DNA from: Smithellaceae bacterium
GTDB taxonomy: Bacteria > Desulfobacterota > Syntrophia > Syntrophales > JAQULV01
Direction of reading: 5' to 3'
NCBI GenBank assembly: GCA_028718405.1
Contig: JAQULV010000073.1
Span: forward strand, 1 to 6,665
DNA length: 6,665 bases
The notes under the pieces were generated by a model. That model did no database searches. It was not told the origin of the DNA and worked only from the letters and a program-made list of their open reading frames with translations. Within the stretch, counting starts at the first letter, position 1, and every line of letters starts with the position of its first letter. The position numbers were made by a program, and so were the translations under genes. Shown piece by piece: positions 5,597-6,665 of the stretch.

Positions 5597-5622
5597 AAGA
5601 TTCTCCTTCGCATAAATACTAA

Positions 5623-5660
5623 GGGCAGACCTCTCCATTACAAGGTCTGCCCTCGTTTTT
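5623..5660 (+). terminator. Intrinsic terminator just inside the right transposon end
   Basis: GGGCAGACCT (5623-5632) pairs perfectly with AGGTCTGCCC (5643-5652) around a 10-nt loop, with a further A-T pair, and a TTTTT run follows at 5656-5660. It would stop plus-strand transcription leaving the element towards the cysteine desulfurase gene. Confidence 0.8.
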
Positions 5661-5666
5661 CTGACA

Positions 5667-5685
5667 TTGAAAATAGCCCACTACC
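5667..5685. repeat. Right terminal inverted repeat
   Basis: The plus strand reads TTGAAAATAGCCCACTACC. Its reverse complement matches the left end at 18 of 19 positions, the single difference being at position 17 from the tip. Confidence 0.93.
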
Positions 5686-5693
5686 CAAATCAC
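5686..5693. repeat. Right target-site duplication CAAATCAC
   Basis: An exact direct copy of the 8 bp at 2701-2708, immediately outside the right inverted repeat. Removing the element and one copy restores a continuous 156-bp selD-desulfurase intergenic region. Confidence 0.93.
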
Positions 5694-5729
5694 CAGACAT
5701 CCTGGCATCTCACCTTCCTTTGTGCTATT

Positions 5730-5735
5730 TATAAT
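5730..5735 (+). promoter_or_regulatory. Candidate -10 box for the cysteine desulfurase gene
   Basis: A perfect TATAAT lies 24 nt before the start codon, giving a predicted start near 5742 and a short leader that includes the GGAAAGG ribosome-binding site. No recognisable -35 box lies 16-18 nt upstream, so an activator or alternative promoter architecture is possible. Confidence 0.4.
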
Positions 5736-5759
5736 TGATGGACTTTCGGAAAGGTCTTT

Positions 5760-6665
5760 ATGGGAATCATCTATTTCGATAACGCCGCGACGAGCTGGCC
5801 CAAGCCGTCGGAGATGATCAACGCCCTGAATCTGTTCAACGAGCAGGTGGGCGCCAATCCGGGACGTTCTGGACACAGGCTTTCGATCGCTGCAGCGCGG
5901 GATGTACTGGAGGCAAGAGAAGGCTTGGCTCAACTGTTCGGCACCTCCGATCCCTTCCGAATCGTTTTCACGAAGAATGCTACCGAGGCCTTGAATCTGG
6001 CCATTTTCGGGTTTCTGCGACCAGGGGAACATGCCATCGCCTCGGCCATGGAGCATAACTCCATCATGAGACCCTTGCGCTGCCTAGCCGCGCAAGGGAT
6101 GGAGCTTTCCATCGCCCGGTGCTCTCCCCGGGGCGAGTTCGATCCCAAAGACATCGCACCGTTGATCAGAAAGAATACCCGCGCCATCTATCTCACCCAC
6201 GCCTCCAACGTCACGGGCACGATCATGCCCATAGAAGAGGTCGGTAGGATCGCCCGGGAACGAGGTATCGTTTTCTGCGTCGACGCAGCGCAGACGGCGG
6301 GGAGCCTCAGCATTGACGTAGAAAAGATGAACATCGACCTTCTCGCGTTTACGGGTCACAAATCACTTTACGGTCCCCAGGGAACCGGCGGCCTCTACAT
6401 TCGCGATGGACTGGAAAAAGAAATCCGACCGCTTACCTGCGGGGGAACGGGATCCCTATCGGAATCGGAGCGTCAACCGGATTTCATGCCCGACCGCTAT
6501 GAATCGGGCACTCCCAACGCCATTGGAATTGCAGGCCTGGCCGCGGGCGTTACTTATGTCCAGAAGCGCGGCATCAAAGATATCCGGACGGCGGAAAGCC
6601 TGCTGACACAAATGTTTCTCGACGGCCTGCGGGGCATGGATGGCGTCACTGTTTACGGCCCAACC
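5760..6665 (+). CDS. Cysteine desulfurase family protein, class V aminotransferase fold (3' end beyond the window)
   Basis: The first 302 codons of a PLP enzyme that runs off the window; about 380 aa would be usual. Such enzymes remove sulfur or selenium from cysteine or selenocysteine. Visible motifs are the N-terminal IYFDNAATSWPKP (4-16), NATEALN (73-79), the PLP-stacking His in MEHNS (97-101, His99), HASNVTGT (147-154), VDAAQ (174-178, Asp175 for the pyridine nitrogen) and the PLP lysine in FTGHKSLYGPQGTGG (197-211, Lys201). The YFDNAATSWPKP opening and GPQGTGGLYI segment fit the EF2568-type family (TIGR01977), which neighbours selD in Enterococcus faecalis (EF2567). The persulfide cysteine lies beyond the end. 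The start at 5760 is supported by GGAAAGG; an ATG at 5738 is out of frame. Divergent from selD before the insertion, it likely provides selenium for selenophosphate or for selenium-dependent molybdenum hydroxylases. Confidence 0.92.
   Translation, partial: MGIIYFDNAATSWPKPSEMINALNLFNEQVGANPGRSGHRLSIAAARDVLEAREGLAQLFGTSDPFRIVFTKNATEALNLAIFGFLRPGEHAIASAMEHNSIMRPLRCLAAQGMELSIARCSPRGEFDPKDIAPLIRKNTRAIYLTHASNVTGTIMPIEEVGRIARERGIVFCVDAAQTAGSLSIDVEKMNIDLLAFTGHKSLYGPQGTGGLYIRDGLEKEIRPLTCGGTGSLSESERQPDFMPDRYESGTPNAIGIAGLAAGVTYVQKRGIKDIRTAESLLTQMFLDGLRGMDGVTVYGPT

Larger units (their letters stand above)
2709..5685 (+). mobile_element. 2977-bp IS1-like transposon with cargo genes
   Basis: Both boundaries are visible: terminal inverted repeats beginning GGTAGTGGGCTATTTT and an 8-bp direct duplication outside them. 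A single transposase (4148-4963) sits mid-element, with no closer copy of the terminal repeats around it, so the outer ends appear to be its substrate. At about 3 kb the element is well above the usual 0.7-1.2 kb of IS1-family insertion sequences, because it carries an 87-aa gene, a DUF5343-type gene, a tRNA, an HNH nuclease gene and a 71-aa gene. Intact ends, a perfect duplication and an undamaged transposase suggest recent, possibly still active, insertion. Assignment to the IS1 superfamily rests on the transposase; an IS1595-like assignment is the main alternative. Confidence 0.92.

Noticed and set aside
2709..5685. A CRISPR array or IscB/Cas9-like system around the HNH gene
   Set aside because: No regularly spaced repeats are present, and the 100-aa HNH protein has no RuvC or bridge-helix region.
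5619..6359. Minus-strand frames across the cysteine desulfurase gene
   Set aside because: The plus-strand frame carries every expected PLP-enzyme motif; the antisense frames have none.

Overview
The window is a chromosomal selenium-metabolism locus interrupted by a complete, precisely bounded transposon. It probably comes from an anaerobic, selenoprotein-making bacterium. The protein style and gene set suggest Desulfobacterota or a relative, but this is inference; no rRNA or species marker is present. The host genes look GC-richer than the transposon cargo, by eye.

Region 1-470 has no convincing intact gene. It holds a 10-bp direct repeat at the window edge, two inverted repeats, and a 31-codon fragment resembling the start of an HD-GYP-type protein. 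Region 471-2618 (minus strand) is a likely two-gene operon: selD (selenophosphate synthetase), then a DHH/DHHA1 phosphoesterase. selD reads through an in-frame TGA at codon 17, the position of catalytic Cys17 in E. coli SelD, so it is very probably a selenoprotein. A caller that treats TGA as stop would lose the first 25 residues.

Region 2701-5693 is the transposon: 2977 bp (2709-5685), 16-bp perfect inverted repeats (18 of 19 overall), flanked by the 8-bp direct duplication CAAATCAC. It encodes one IS1-like DDE transposase plus unusual cargo: an unrecognised 87-aa protein, a DUF5343-type protein, a strong palindrome followed by a 77-nt tRNA gene (anticodon CGT, encoded CCA), a small HNH endonuclease, and an unrecognised 71-aa protein convergent with it. 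A hairpin covers the transposase ribosome-binding site, and an intrinsic terminator sits just inside the right end.

Region 5694-6665 begins a plus-strand cysteine desulfurase of the EF2568-like family, cut by the window end. Cysteine desulfurases of this kind neighbour selD in other genomes and are thought to supply selenium from selenocysteine. Removing the transposon and one duplication copy leaves a 156-bp divergent intergenic region between selD and the desulfurase, so the element landed in their shared promoter region, within an inverted repeat and next to a TTGACA box pointing at selD.
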